Numbered from the stretch's first letter, positions 6,179-13,259 are shown. The stretch: 15,104 nucleotides of DNA from Verrucomicrobiales bacterium (GCA_003445095.1 DLVS01000720.1:1-15104); one strand, 5' to 3'. Numbers and translations: made by a program. Notes: generated by a model not told the origin, from the sequence alone.

Positions 6179-7588
6179 ATGCTGCTGACGTTGACCTCCA
6201 CGCACGAGGCCGCGACCGACCTGGGTTTCCTGCTCCGCAAGAATCCGGCGCGTCCGCAGTCATTCCGTCTTTCGTTTGGCAAAGCCCAGGTCTTTTATCC
6301 CGAAGCTGCGCCTGAGCGATGCACGGTCGCATTGCTGGTTGAGGTTGATCCGGTCGGGCTGGTGCGGAATCGCCGTGGTCCCGCGGGCGAAGGCGGCGCC
6401 TTGGAACAGTACGTCAATGATCGACCTTATGCCGCCTCCTCGTTCTTGAGTGTCGCCATTGCCGAAGTTTTTGGCAGCGCACTGGCAGGCAAAAGCAAAG
6501 AGCGTCCTGAACTCGTAGAAACCTCGTTGCCCTTATGCGCTGCCTTCTCCGCGTTGCCCTGCCGCGGCGGTGAGGAATTCTTACGGAAACTTTTCGAACC
6601 GCTGGGTTACACCGTGTCCGCGCGCCGTTTGCCGTTGGATGACAAATTCCCTGACTGGGGTGAAAGCTCATACTTCCACGTTGAGTTGTCCGCGCGTGTG
6701 CCCTTGCAGCAACTGCTCTCGCATCTTTACGTGCTCGTGCCGGTGCTGGACAACGACAAGCACTATTGGGTTGGCGATGACGAAGTGGAGAAACTCTTGC
6801 GTCATGGAGAAGGCTGGCTGGCGTCGCACCCGGAACGGGAAATCATCACGCGCCGCTATCTGAAGCACCAACGCAGCCTCGTGGATGACGCGCTTGCCCA
6901 ACTGGTTGAAGAGAGCGAACCCAATCCCGACGAAGTTGCCGAAAACAACGCGCTTGAAGAAGAAGCCGTCGAGCAGAAGATCAATCTCAACGAACAGCGT
7001 CTGGGCGCAGTGTTGGCAACGTTGAAAAGCACTGGCGCGGCGCGCGTACTCGACTTGGGCTGTGGCGAAGGACGCCTGCTTCAGTCGCTGCTCAAGGAAA
7101 AGCAGTTCACCGAAATCGTCGGCCTGGATGTTTCACACCGGGCGCTGGAAATCGCCCGTGACCGTTTGCATTACGACCGCCTTCCACCCAATCAGAAGGA
7201 GCGCCTCCGTTTGTTGCATGGCTCGCTCAGCTACCGCGATCAACGGCTGGCTGGCTTTGATGCCGCCGCGGTGGTGGAGGTCATCGAACATCTGGACGCG
7301 GCGCGATTGGCCGCGTTCGAGCGTGTGCTGTTCGAGTGCGCCAAGCCGAAGTCCATCGTCATCACCACGCCCAACCGCGAATACAACGTGAAGTTGGAAA
7401 CGCTGCCCGCCGGAAAATTCCGTCATCGTGACCATCGCTTCGAATGGACGCGACCGGAGTTTCAGGCCTGGGCGAATGGCGTTGCCACGCGCTTCTGCTA
7501 CCACGTGCGCTTCCTGCCCGTCGGCCCGGAGGATCCGGCAGTCGGTTCGCCGACGCAAATGGGAGTCTTTACTTTAGCAAAGCGATGA
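6179..7588 (+). CDS. hen1: 3'-terminal RNA ribose 2'-O-methyltransferase Hen1
   Basis: This is bacterial Hen1, 469 residues (family about 450-490). It methylates the 2'-OH of the 3'-terminal ribose of a broken RNA before Pnkp ligates it, so the repaired junction resists the same ribotoxin. Residues 1-240 are the bacterial N-terminal Hen1 domain, beginning MLLTLTSTHEAATDLGFLL; this conserved beginning fixes the ATG at 6179. An acidic linker (245-265) follows. The methyltransferase domain has the SAM loop VLDLGCGEG (290-298), the metal-binding ExxEH of EVIEHLD (E367, E370, H371) and H419 in HRDHRFEW, so the catalytic set looks complete. Its TGA overlaps the ATG of a decayed pnkp start (ATGA, 7585-7588), the ancestral operon junction. 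The functional pnkp now lies 2.1 kb downstream. Confidence 0.96.
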   Translation: MLLTLTSTHEAATDLGFLLRKNPARPQSFRLSFGKAQVFYPEAAPERCTVALLVEVDPVGLVRNRRGPAGEGGALEQYVNDRPYAASSFLSVAIAEVFGSALAGKSKERPELVETSLPLCAAFSALPCRGGEEFLRKLFEPLGYTVSARRLPLDDKFPDWGESSYFHVELSARVPLQQLLSHLYVLVPVLDNDKHYWVGDDEVEKLLRHGEGWLASHPEREIITRRYLKHQRSLVDDALAQLVEESEPNPDEVAENNALEEEAVEQKINLNEQRLGAVLATLKSTGAARVLDLGCGEGRLLQSLLKEKQFTEIVGLDVSHRALEIARDRLHYDRLPPNQKERLRLLHGSLSYRDQRLAGFDAAAVVEVIEHLDAARLAAFERVLFECAKPKSIVITTPNREYNVKLETLPAGKFRHRDHRFEWTRPEFQAWANGVATRFCYHVRFLPVGPEDPAVGSPTQMGVFTLAKR

Positions 7589-7689
7589 AACGCCCATTCC
7601 CGAACTTTTTTCGTCGTCCTGATCGGCCCGTCCATCTCGGGCATGAGCACGTTCGTGCGAAAGCCGTTCAATGCCGAGAGATGCCTTGA
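7585..7689 (+). pseudogene. Decayed 5' end of pnkp, copy A (ancestral start)
   Basis: The segment from the ATG at 7585 aligns with the first ~75-100 bp of the intact pnkp at 9724: both start ATGAAAC and share CCCGAACTT, then CGTCGTCCTGATCGGC, then GAGCACGTT and TGCGAAA. Two single-base deletions (near codons 3-4 and 9-10) break the frame; read with these corrected, it gives LIGPSISGMSTFVRKPF against LIGVSGSGKSTFARKHF. The Walker Gly and Lys are lost (G to I, K to M), so it is dead even apart from the frameshifts. The actual frame from this ATG yields a 34-residue unrelated peptide ending at TGA 7687-7689. The ATG overlaps the hen1 stop by 4 nt, so this is where the original pnkp began. Confidence 0.85.
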
Positions 7690-7696
7690 TTTACCC

Positions 7697-7722
7697 GCAT
7701 CACTGCATCACTGTATCATCGT
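7697..7722. promoter_or_regulatory. Tandem 8-bp repeats at the vapB start (putative antitoxin operator)
   Basis: Three 8-bp units in direct tandem, GCATCACT, GCATCACT and GTATCATC, run from 7697 to 7720 and reach the vapB ATG at 7723. Ribbon-helix-helix antitoxins commonly bind short tandem or inverted half-sites over their own promoter, so this is a good candidate for autoregulation. No conventional -35/-10 pair is clear. The vapB leader would be very short. Confidence 0.45.
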
Positions 7723-7953
7723 ATGAGGACGACGGTCACCTTGGATGATGATGTCTTCGAAGCCGCGCGGGCGCAGGCGCAGGCTTCGGGCAAGAAGTTG
7801 GGCGAGGTGCTTTCGCAACTGGCTCGGCGCGGTTTGCGCGCCTCCGCGCCAAGCGCCAGCAAGGGCCGACTGCCGGTGTTCAAGGTCCAGCCGGACGCGG
7901 ACATCATTCCCAGCTCCCGCGCGAAAGAGATGCTGGCGGAGGACGCGACTTGA
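7723..7953 (+). CDS. vapB: VapB-like ribbon-helix-helix antitoxin
   Basis: This is a 76-residue antitoxin. The N-terminal strand RTTVTLDDDVFEAARAQA and helix SGKKLGEVLSQLARRGL (residues 2-39) form the ribbon-helix-helix DNA-binding fold typical of VapB/CopG-like proteins. The C-terminal part (GRLPVFKVQPDADIIPSS) is the kind of extended tail that binds the toxin. Its stop overlaps the toxin start (TTGA, 7950-7953), and 8-bp tandem repeats precede its ATG. It begins about 35 bp after the decayed pnkp copy A. It is expected to neutralise the adjacent PIN toxin and repress the pair; the partner assignment rests on position and domain type. Confidence 0.88.
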   Translation: MRTTVTLDDDVFEAARAQAQASGKKLGEVLSQLARRGLRASAPSASKGRLPVFKVQPDADIIPSSRAKEMLAEDAT

Positions 7954-8372
7954 AGGCGGCATTGCTGGACACCAACGTCCTGCTCGCGCTGGCCTGGCCG
8001 AATCATCAGCACCATGTCCAGGCCCACGACTGGTTCGCCGCCCAGGCGAAGAAGGGCTGGGCCACCTGCGCGTTCACTCAGCTGGGGTTCGTCCGGCTCT
8101 CCTCCAATCCGGCCTACACCGCCAACGCGGTTTCGCCACCGGAGGCTGCCACGCTCTTGCAGCAATGGACGCGACTCAAAGGACATCACTTCTGGTCATC
8201 GCCAGCGGCGCACGATCCCGCAATTTACGCCCGTGCTCTCGGTCATCAGCAGGTGAATGATGCATGGCTGGTGGAGGTCGCCCCGCGTAATTCCGGGCGG
8301 CTGGTTACCTTGGATACGCGGCTGCCGGTTCATTCCCTGGAAGCCGGGACGGTCGAAGTCATCAAAACTTGA
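7950..8372 (+). CDS. vapC: VapC-like PIN-domain ribonuclease toxin
   Basis: This is a PIN-domain toxin of 140 residues, within the usual 125-150. Acidic metal-binding positions are D7 (LLDTNVLLAL), D104 (VNDAWLVEVA) and D122 (LVTLDTRL). The second position, Glu in many VapCs, is Q44 in ATCAFTQLGFVRLSSNP. As I recall this Gln occurs in part of this subgroup, so activity is still likely. The start is a TTG at 7950 overlapping the vapB stop, supported by a good GGCGGAGGA ribosome site at 7935-7943. Members of the family cleave tRNA or rRNA. The gene lies within the hen1-pnkp RNA-repair operon and is followed after 24 bp by the second pnkp start copy. Confidence 0.88.
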   Translation: MKAALLDTNVLLALAWPNHQHHVQAHDWFAAQAKKGWATCAFTQLGFVRLSSNPAYTANAVSPPEAATLLQQWTRLKGHHFWSSPAAHDPAIYARALGHQQVNDAWLVEVAPRNSGRLVTLDTRLPVHSLEAGTVEVIKT

Positions 8373-8396
8373 TTCGTCCCGCCTTTCTCTTGCTAC

Positions 8397-8498
8397 ATGG
8401 TGGTCTCCATCCCCGAACTTTCCTTCGTCGTCCTGATCGGCGTGTCAGGGTCGGGCAAGTGCACGTTTGCGCGAAAGTACCTCGGGCATGGCCGTTGA
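8397..8498 (+). pseudogene. 5' end of pnkp, copy B, with premature stop
   Basis: From ATG 8397 this reads 33 codons in the same frame as pnkp, then TGA (8496-8498). Codons 5-27 match pnkp at 63 of 69 bases with no gaps, including 37 identical bases in a row; five of the six differences are synonymous. The sixth changes the P-loop Ser to Cys (GVSGSGKC). Codons 2-4 differ more (VVS against KLT). After codon 27 the similarity fades, with only patchy matches to about 8510. It starts 24 bp after vapC. This is the second abandoned pnkp start, clearly less decayed than copy A. The encoded 33-residue peptide is unlikely to function. Confidence 0.88.
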
Positions 8499-8557
8499 GT
8501 GTGATTCTTCCTTGAAAATCGGTTGCCGCGTCACCGATGTTCAAGGACGCTTCCAAC

Positions 8558-9727
8558 ATGCTGGAACGACCGGTTTACGCCGATTTGATTCGCCGACGGC
8601 TTAAAGCCAACCCGGTGGTTTCCTTGCTTGGACCGCGTCAAGTTGGCAAAACAACGCTGGCGCGAATGATCGCCCGCGAGTTTCCGTCGCCTCACTTCTT
8701 TGACCTGGAGAACCCGGTGGATGCGAACCGGCTGCGCGAGCCGATGACGGCGCTCGATCCGCTGGAGGGATTGGTGGTGATTGACGAGGTCCAAAGGCAC
8801 CCGGAATTGTTTGCGCTGTTGCGGGTGCTCGCAGACCGCCGTCCTTTGCCCGCGCGGTTTCTTCTGCTGGGCAGTGCGTCGCCTTCGTTGGTGCGGGGTG
8901 TTTCGGAAACGCTGGCCGGGCGCGTGGCGTTTGTGGACCTGCACGGGTTTGACCTGGGCGAGGTCGGCGCGACGAACTGGCGCAAGCTCTGGTGGCGTGG
9001 CGGGTATCCGCCAGCGTTCCTCGCCCCGGATGATGCCGTGGCGCGCGATTGGCTGGAGTCCCTGATCCGCACCCTGCTGGAGCGCGAAGCGCCGCAACTG
9101 GGGATTGCGATTCCGGCGGCCACTTTGCGCCGTTTCTGGAACATGGTCGCGCACTTTCATGGACAAACCTGGAACGCCGCCGATTTCGCGCGTTCGCTGG
9201 GTTCGGCGGAATCCACCGCGCGGCGTTATCTCGACCTGCTGACTTCGATGTTTCTCATCCGCCAGTTGCCGCCGTGGTTTGAGAACCTGGGCAAGCGACA
9301 GGTTAAAGCGCCGAAAATTTACGTGCGCGACGGTGGCCTGCTGCACGCCCTGCTGGGAGTGGCGACGCCGGTCGTGCTCGAAGGGCATCCCAAGCTGGGT
9401 GCGTCTTGGGAAAGCTTCGCGCTGGAACAAGTCATCACGCGCGCGGGCGATCGGAACGTTTGGTATTGGGCCACGCACGCTGGAGCAGAACTTGACCTGT
9501 TGGTGCAGGTCAACGGACGTCGTCTCGGGTTTGAATTCAAACACGCCGATGCCCCATCGCTTACTAAGTCCATGCACATCGCGAGGCAGGATTTGAAGTT
9601 GGAGCGATTGCTCGTCGTCACGCCGGGACAGCAATCCTATCCACTGGCTGATTGGGCGGAGGTGACCGGCATCAGGGATTTGATGCCGCGGCTGGACCGC
9701 TTGCTGGCTGCGTCCGCTTCTGGATGA
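8558..9727 (+). CDS. AAA_14/DUF4143 ATPase
   Basis: This is an ATPase of the AAA_14-DUF4143 family. The start at 8558 (MLERPVY) has AAGGA about 10 nt upstream and matches family beginnings; an in-frame ATG at 8537 would add seven residues. Numbered from 8537 (396 residues), Walker A is GPRQVGKTT (K38), Walker B is LVVIDEVQR (D83, E84), and a sensor-like GSAS is at 112-115. The C-terminal DUF4143 part has GAELDLLV (E318, D320) and FEFKH (E333, K335), resembling a PD-(D/E)XK nuclease core, which is common in this family. The cellular role of these proteins is unsettled; they are frequent in accessory and mobile regions. The stop overlaps the intact pnkp start by ATGA (9724-9727), so the gene is translationally coupled to pnkp. 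Confidence 0.88.
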   Translation: MLERPVYADLIRRRLKANPVVSLLGPRQVGKTTLARMIAREFPSPHFFDLENPVDANRLREPMTALDPLEGLVVIDEVQRHPELFALLRVLADRRPLPARFLLLGSASPSLVRGVSETLAGRVAFVDLHGFDLGEVGATNWRKLWWRGGYPPAFLAPDDAVARDWLESLIRTLLEREAPQLGIAIPAATLRRFWNMVAHFHGQTWNAADFARSLGSAESTARRYLDLLTSMFLIRQLPPWFENLGKRQVKAPKIYVRDGGLLHALLGVATPVVLEGHPKLGASWESFALEQVITRAGDRNVWYWATHAGAELDLLVQVNGRRLGFEFKHADAPSLTKSMHIARQDLKLERLLVVTPGQQSYPLADWAEVTGIRDLMPRLDRLLAASASG

Positions 9728-12267
9728 AACTCACCATCCCCGAACTTTCCTTCGTCGTCCTGATCGGCGTATCCGGTTCAGGCAAGAGCACGTTTGCGCG
9801 AAAACATTTCAAGCCGACGGAGATTCTCTCATCCGACTCTTGCCGCGGGCTGGTGTCCGACGACGAGAACAGTCAGGCGGCAACGAAGGATGCGTTTGAA
9901 GTGCTTCACTTCATCGCGCGCAAACGGCTGGCGGCGGGCAAGCTGACGGTCGTTGACGCGACCAACGTGCAGCCGGAGTCGCGGAAACCGCTCGTTGAAA
10001 TCGCGCGCGAGTTTCATTGCCTGCCCGTCGCCATTGTTTTGGATTTGCCGGAGCGCGTGGTCCACGACCGGAACCAGACGCGCCCCGACCGCGATTTCGG
10101 GCCGCACGTCATCCGCCAGCAATCCCAGCAGTTGCATCGCTCGTTGCGCGGACTGGAGCGCGAAGGTTTTCGGCACGTCCATGTGCTGAAGTCGCTGGAG
10201 GAGATCGAGGCGGCGATTATCGAACGTCAGCCTTTGTGGAATAATTTGAAGCACGAGCACGGGCCGTTTGACATTATCGGCGATGTCCATGGCTGTTTCG
10301 ATGAACTGGTGGAGCTGCTTCGGAAACTTGGTTGGAGCGTGGATGAAACGGCTTTCACGGTTCCACCAATCCTTGGCCGCAAGCTGGTATTCGTCGGCGA
10401 CTTGGTAGATCGCGGGCCGAAGATTCCACAGGTGCTCAGGCTGGTGATGAATGCCGTCGCCAGCGGCGCGGCGTTGTGCGTGCCCGGTAACCATGACATG
10501 AAGCTCCGGCGGAAGCTGCGGGGGCGTGACGTGCAAATCACGCACGGCCTGGCGGAATCTCTGGCGCAACTCTCGAGCGAATCAGAGGAGTTTCGCGAGC
10601 GGGTAGCGGAATTTATTGACGACCTGGTGAGCCATTACGTTCTTGACGACGGCAAGCTCGTCGTTGCGCACGCGGGCATGAAGGAGGCGATGCAAGGTCG
10701 CGGTTCGGGCGCGGTGCGAGAGTTCGCGTTGTTCGGTGAAACCACCGGTGAGACGGATGAGTTCGGTCTGCCGGTTCGCTACAACTGGGCCGCCGAGTAT
10801 CGCGGCCTGGCGGCAGTCGTGTATGGGCACACACCCGTTCCCGAACCGGAATGGCTGAACCGCACCATCAACATCGACACCGGCTGCGTCTTTGGTGGAA
10901 AACTCACCGCGCTGCGCTACCCGGAAAAGGAATTCATCTCCGTCCCCGCGAAACAAACCTACGCCGAACCGCGCAAGCCATTTCTGGCACCGGAAAACCA
11001 AGCGCCAGCATTGTCCGCGCAGCAGCAACTGGATGATTTGCTCGACCTCGCCGACGTGACCGGCAAACGCATCGTCAGCACGCGGCTGCATGGCAACGTG
11101 ACCATCCGCGAGGAGAACGCCACGGCCGCGCTGGAAGTGATGAGCCGATTTGCCGCGAATCCCAAATGGCTGATTTACCTGCCGCCCACGATGTCGCCGA
11201 GCGAGACGAGCCATGCGCCCGGTTTGCTGGAGCATCCGGCCGAAGCGTTCGCTTACTTTCGGCACGCCGGTGTGCCGCGCGTGGTGTGCGAGGAAAAGCA
11301 CATGGGTTCGCGCGCCGTGGTCGTGGTCTGTCGCGATGAAGACGCCGCTCGGAAACGTTTTGGGGTGACCGGCGAAGGCATCGGCATCTGCTACACGCGC
11401 ACGGGGAGACGGTTTTTCGACAACGCAAATCTTGAGGCGGAGTTTTTGGAACGCATTTGCGCTGCCGCCGCCGCGGCCGGCTTCTGGGACGAGTTCCAAA
11501 CTGACTGGCTCTGCCTCGATTGCGAATTGATGCCATGGTCGGCCAAGGCGCAGGAGTTGCTGAAACAGCAATACGCCGCCGTCGGCGCCTCCGCCCGGGC
11601 GACGCTGGCCGGAGAGGTTTGCGCCTTGGAGCAAGCCGCCGCGCGCGGCCTCGACGTAAACGGCTGGCTGGCGCAAACCACGGCGCGACGGCAGATGGTG
11701 AGCGACTACCTTGAAGCCTACCGTCGTTATTGCTGGCCGGTGAATTCAGTAAATGATCTGAAGCTTGCTCCGTTTCATTTGCTCGCCACGGAAGGAAGAA
11801 TTCACACCGAGAGACCGCACGACTGGCACATGCAGACCTTGGCGCGTCTGGCGGGCGGCATCGTCATCGCCACTCCGTTCCGAGTCGTTGACGTGACCAA
11901 TCCTCAAAGTGAAGACGAAGGCATCCGCTGGTGGGAAGAACTGACCGGAGGCGGTGGCGAAGGGATGGTAGTGAAGCCGCTGGAATTCATTGCCAGAAGT
12001 CGGCGGGGACTGGTGCAACCTGCCGTCAAGTGTCGCGGACGAGAGTATCTGCGCATCATCTACGGCCCGGAATACACAACGACGGAGAACCTTGAGCGAC
12101 TTCGCGCTCGCGGGCTTTCCACCAAGCGTTCGCTGGCTTTGCGCGAATTTGCCCTCGGCATCGAATCGCTCGAACGGTTTGTGCGTAAAGAACCATTGCG
12201 CCGGGTGCATGAGGCCGTCTTTGGGGTGCTCGCACTGGAAAGTGAGCCGGTTGACCCAAGACTTTGA
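9724..12267 (+). CDS. pnkp: Polynucleotide kinase-phosphatase/ligase Pnkp
   Basis: This is bacterial Pnkp, 847 residues (the Clostridium thermocellum enzyme is about 870). It heals RNA breaks by 5' phosphorylation and removal of 3' or 2',3'-cyclic phosphate, and supplies the adenylyltransferase for sealing together with Hen1. Kinase domain 1-170: P-loop GVSGSGKST (K21, S22). Phosphatase domain about 180-410: GDVHG (D187, H189), GDLVDRG (226-231), GNHD (255-258), VVAHAG (313-318) and YGHT (367-370). Ligase domain about 430-847: motif I EKHMG with K525, EGMVVKP (746-752) and VQPAVKCRGREYLRI (764-778). All catalytic motifs look intact. I chose ATG 9724 because MKLTIPELS is the conserved beginning and it overlaps the ATPase stop; an upstream GTG at 9652 lies inside that gene. 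Confidence 0.97.
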   Translation: MKLTIPELSFVVLIGVSGSGKSTFARKHFKPTEILSSDSCRGLVSDDENSQAATKDAFEVLHFIARKRLAAGKLTVVDATNVQPESRKPLVEIAREFHCLPVAIVLDLPERVVHDRNQTRPDRDFGPHVIRQQSQQLHRSLRGLEREGFRHVHVLKSLEEIEAAIIERQPLWNNLKHEHGPFDIIGDVHGCFDELVELLRKLGWSVDETAFTVPPILGRKLVFVGDLVDRGPKIPQVLRLVMNAVASGAALCVPGNHDMKLRRKLRGRDVQITHGLAESLAQLSSESEEFRERVAEFIDDLVSHYVLDDGKLVVAHAGMKEAMQGRGSGAVREFALFGETTGETDEFGLPVRYNWAAEYRGLAAVVYGHTPVPEPEWLNRTINIDTGCVFGGKLTALRYPEKEFISVPAKQTYAEPRKPFLAPENQAPALSAQQQLDDLLDLADVTGKRIVSTRLHGNVTIREENATAALEVMSRFAANPKWLIYLPPTMSPSETSHAPGLLEHPAEAFAYFRHAGVPRVVCEEKHMGSRAVVVVCRDEDAARKRFGVTGEGIGICYTRTGRRFFDNANLEAEFLERICAAAAAAGFWDEFQTDWLCLDCELMPWSAKAQELLKQQYAAVGASARATLAGEVCALEQAAARGLDVNGWLAQTTARRQMVSDYLEAYRRYCWPVNSVNDLKLAPFHLLATEGRIHTERPHDWHMQTLARLAGGIVIATPFRVVDVTNPQSEDEGIRWWEELTGGGGEGMVVKPLEFIARSRRGLVQPAVKCRGREYLRIIYGPEYTTTENLERLRARGLSTKRSLALREFALGIESLERFVRKEPLRRVHEAVFGVLALESEPVDPRL

Positions 12268-12530
12268 GTGCCGACTTTTCACCTCGGTCAGGACGATGAC
12301 GCATCCGCTGATGCGACTGCAGCGGCTTTGCTAAGCCGAGCTGTTAGCGGCTGTCTAGGTATGAGGTTCGTCTCAATAACTTACCCAACTTGCACCAACG
12401 GAACGAAACCTTTTCTCGCGATTCTGCGGTCCCTGCCGCAATCCTGTAGCAAATCGAAGGAACGCCGCTCTCGACGGCCGGCGATCTCGCGTTTAGCCTG
12501 TGTCAATTCGCGCGCAGTAACACACGGCGT
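12268..12530. other. Intergenic gap after pnkp
   Basis: These 263 bp carry no recognisable gene. A 6-bp stem CGGCTT-TGCT-AAGCCG (12323-12338) lies 56 bp after the pnkp stop, but no T-run follows, so it is a poor terminator candidate. The 45-bp repeat R1 (12411-12455) lies in the second half. No clear promoter or ribosome site precedes the antitoxin ATG at 12531. Confidence 0.5.
12411..12455 (+). repeat. 45-bp direct repeat R1, left of the toxin-antitoxin pair
   Basis: It aligns without gaps to 13536-13580 with 36 of 45 identical positions; the shared core includes TCTCGCGAT, CTGC and GTCCCTG. Within each copy a TCGCGATNCTG-like unit recurs after about 20 bp. With R2 it brackets the UPF0175/DUF3368 pair in the same orientation. 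Confidence 0.6.
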
Positions 12531-12782
12531 ATGGCCACAAAGGAGATCACCATTGAAGTGCCGGAGCAGGTCCTGTTGGCGGAAAAGACTGATCCGCGCG
12601 CTTTTGGCCGCGAGATGCGCGTGCTTTCCGCGGTGAAATTGTATGAATTAGGCCGGCTTTCGACGGGACGCGCGGCCGAGTTGGCCGGGATGTCGCGCCT
12701 GGAATTTCTCCAGAGTCTTAGCCGTTACAAAGTTTTCCCACTCGAAGCCGAACTGTCGGACCTGGAGCAGCCGCATGGCTGA
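12531..12782 (+). CDS. UPF0175-family antitoxin
   Basis: This is an 83-residue protein of the UPF0175 family, small helix-turn-helix proteins regularly found next to DUF3368 PIN genes and treated as their antitoxins. Visible features are the N-terminal strand ITIEVPEQVLL, the helices FGREMRVLSAVKLYELGRLS, and the HTH-like RAAELAGMSRLEFLQSLSRY near residues 46-65. The stop lies 5 nt inside the toxin start (8-nt overlap, 12775-12782), the standard pair arrangement. The toxin is frameshifted, so this antitoxin is probably an orphan now; its reading frame is undamaged. Confidence 0.87.
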   Translation: MATKEITIEVPEQVLLAEKTDPRAFGREMRVLSAVKLYELGRLSTGRAAELAGMSRLEFLQSLSRYKVFPLEAELSDLEQPHG

Positions 12783-13259
12783 GGCCATCTCCAACACCTC
12801 GCCGCTGTTTTACCTTCACCAAATCGGCGCGCTCGACTGGCTGCCGCGCCTGTTCTCGGACGTCTGGATTTCCAACGCCATCATTCAAGAACTCGCCGCA
12901 GGCAAGCGTCAGGGCTGCGATGTGCCTGAATTCGGCGCTCGCGTCTGGATTCGTATCGTTGACCCGCAGCGTCTGCCGTCGGAATGGCTGGCCCTGGACC
13001 TTGGGCAAGGTGAATTATCCGCTCTGGCATTGGCGTTGGAGAATCCCGACGCACCGTGCTGCTTGACGACGCACTAGCGCGACGCATCGCGCAATCCGCC
13101 GGCCTCACGGTCTGGGGAACGCTGCGCGTGCTGTTGGAGGGCAAAAAGCTGGGCCTCGCTTCAGAAATTGCGCCGTTGGTGGATAAACTCGAATCCTCGG
13201 GAATGTGGATTTCCGGCGACATCCGCCGCCGAATCCTCGCCTTGGCTGGCGAAGGCTGA
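12775..13259 (+). pseudogene. DUF3368 PIN-domain toxin, frameshifted
   Basis: Two adjacent frames together give one DUF3368 protein of about 161 residues, the family's usual size. The first part (from ATG 12775) carries ISNTSPLFYLHQIGALDWLP, then IIQELAAGK, then LGQGELSALALAL and NPDAP. The second (from GTG 13056) carries LLDDALARRIA, LTVWGTLRVLL and the C-terminus, ending at 13259. At 13055/13056 one base is missing relative to the expected reading. The first frame then runs to TAG at 13075-13077 with CCLTTH. The loss separates the conserved LLDD acidic motif from the N-terminal half, so the product should be inactive. No slippery heptamer is visible at the break, which argues against programmed frameshifting. 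A sequencing error remains possible. Confidence 0.85.

Noticed and set aside
7444..7689. Plus ORF of 81 codons spanning the end of hen1 and copy A
   Set aside because: It is out of frame with hen1 and only passes through the decayed pnkp start; there are no protein features.
8531..9634. Long minus-strand ORF (367 codons) opposite the DUF4143 ATPase
   Set aside because: It is a shadow of the plus-strand gene, which has Walker motifs and family features; the minus product is rich in Arg/Gln/Pro and matches nothing I recognise.
9652..9723. Upstream GTG start that would lengthen Pnkp by 24 residues
   Set aside because: The extension lies inside the ATPase coding region, and the conserved Pnkp beginning MKLTIPELS is at 9724. 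Catalytic residue numbers from 9724 (K21, D187, H189) agree with what I recall for the clostridial enzyme.
7585..9730. Insertion sequence or transposon carrying vapBC and the ATPase
   Set aside because: No transposase and no terminal inverted repeats are seen at the module edges; the boundaries are pnkp 5'-end copies.
10582..11676. Long minus-strand ORF (364 codons) opposite pnkp
   Set aside because: It lies entirely within pnkp, whose motifs are intact; such antisense frames are common in GC-rich coding DNA.
12775..13077. Programmed ribosomal frameshift to make the full DUF3368 toxin
   Set aside because: No slippery heptamer or obvious stimulatory hairpin is seen at the break; a one-base deletion is the simpler reading.
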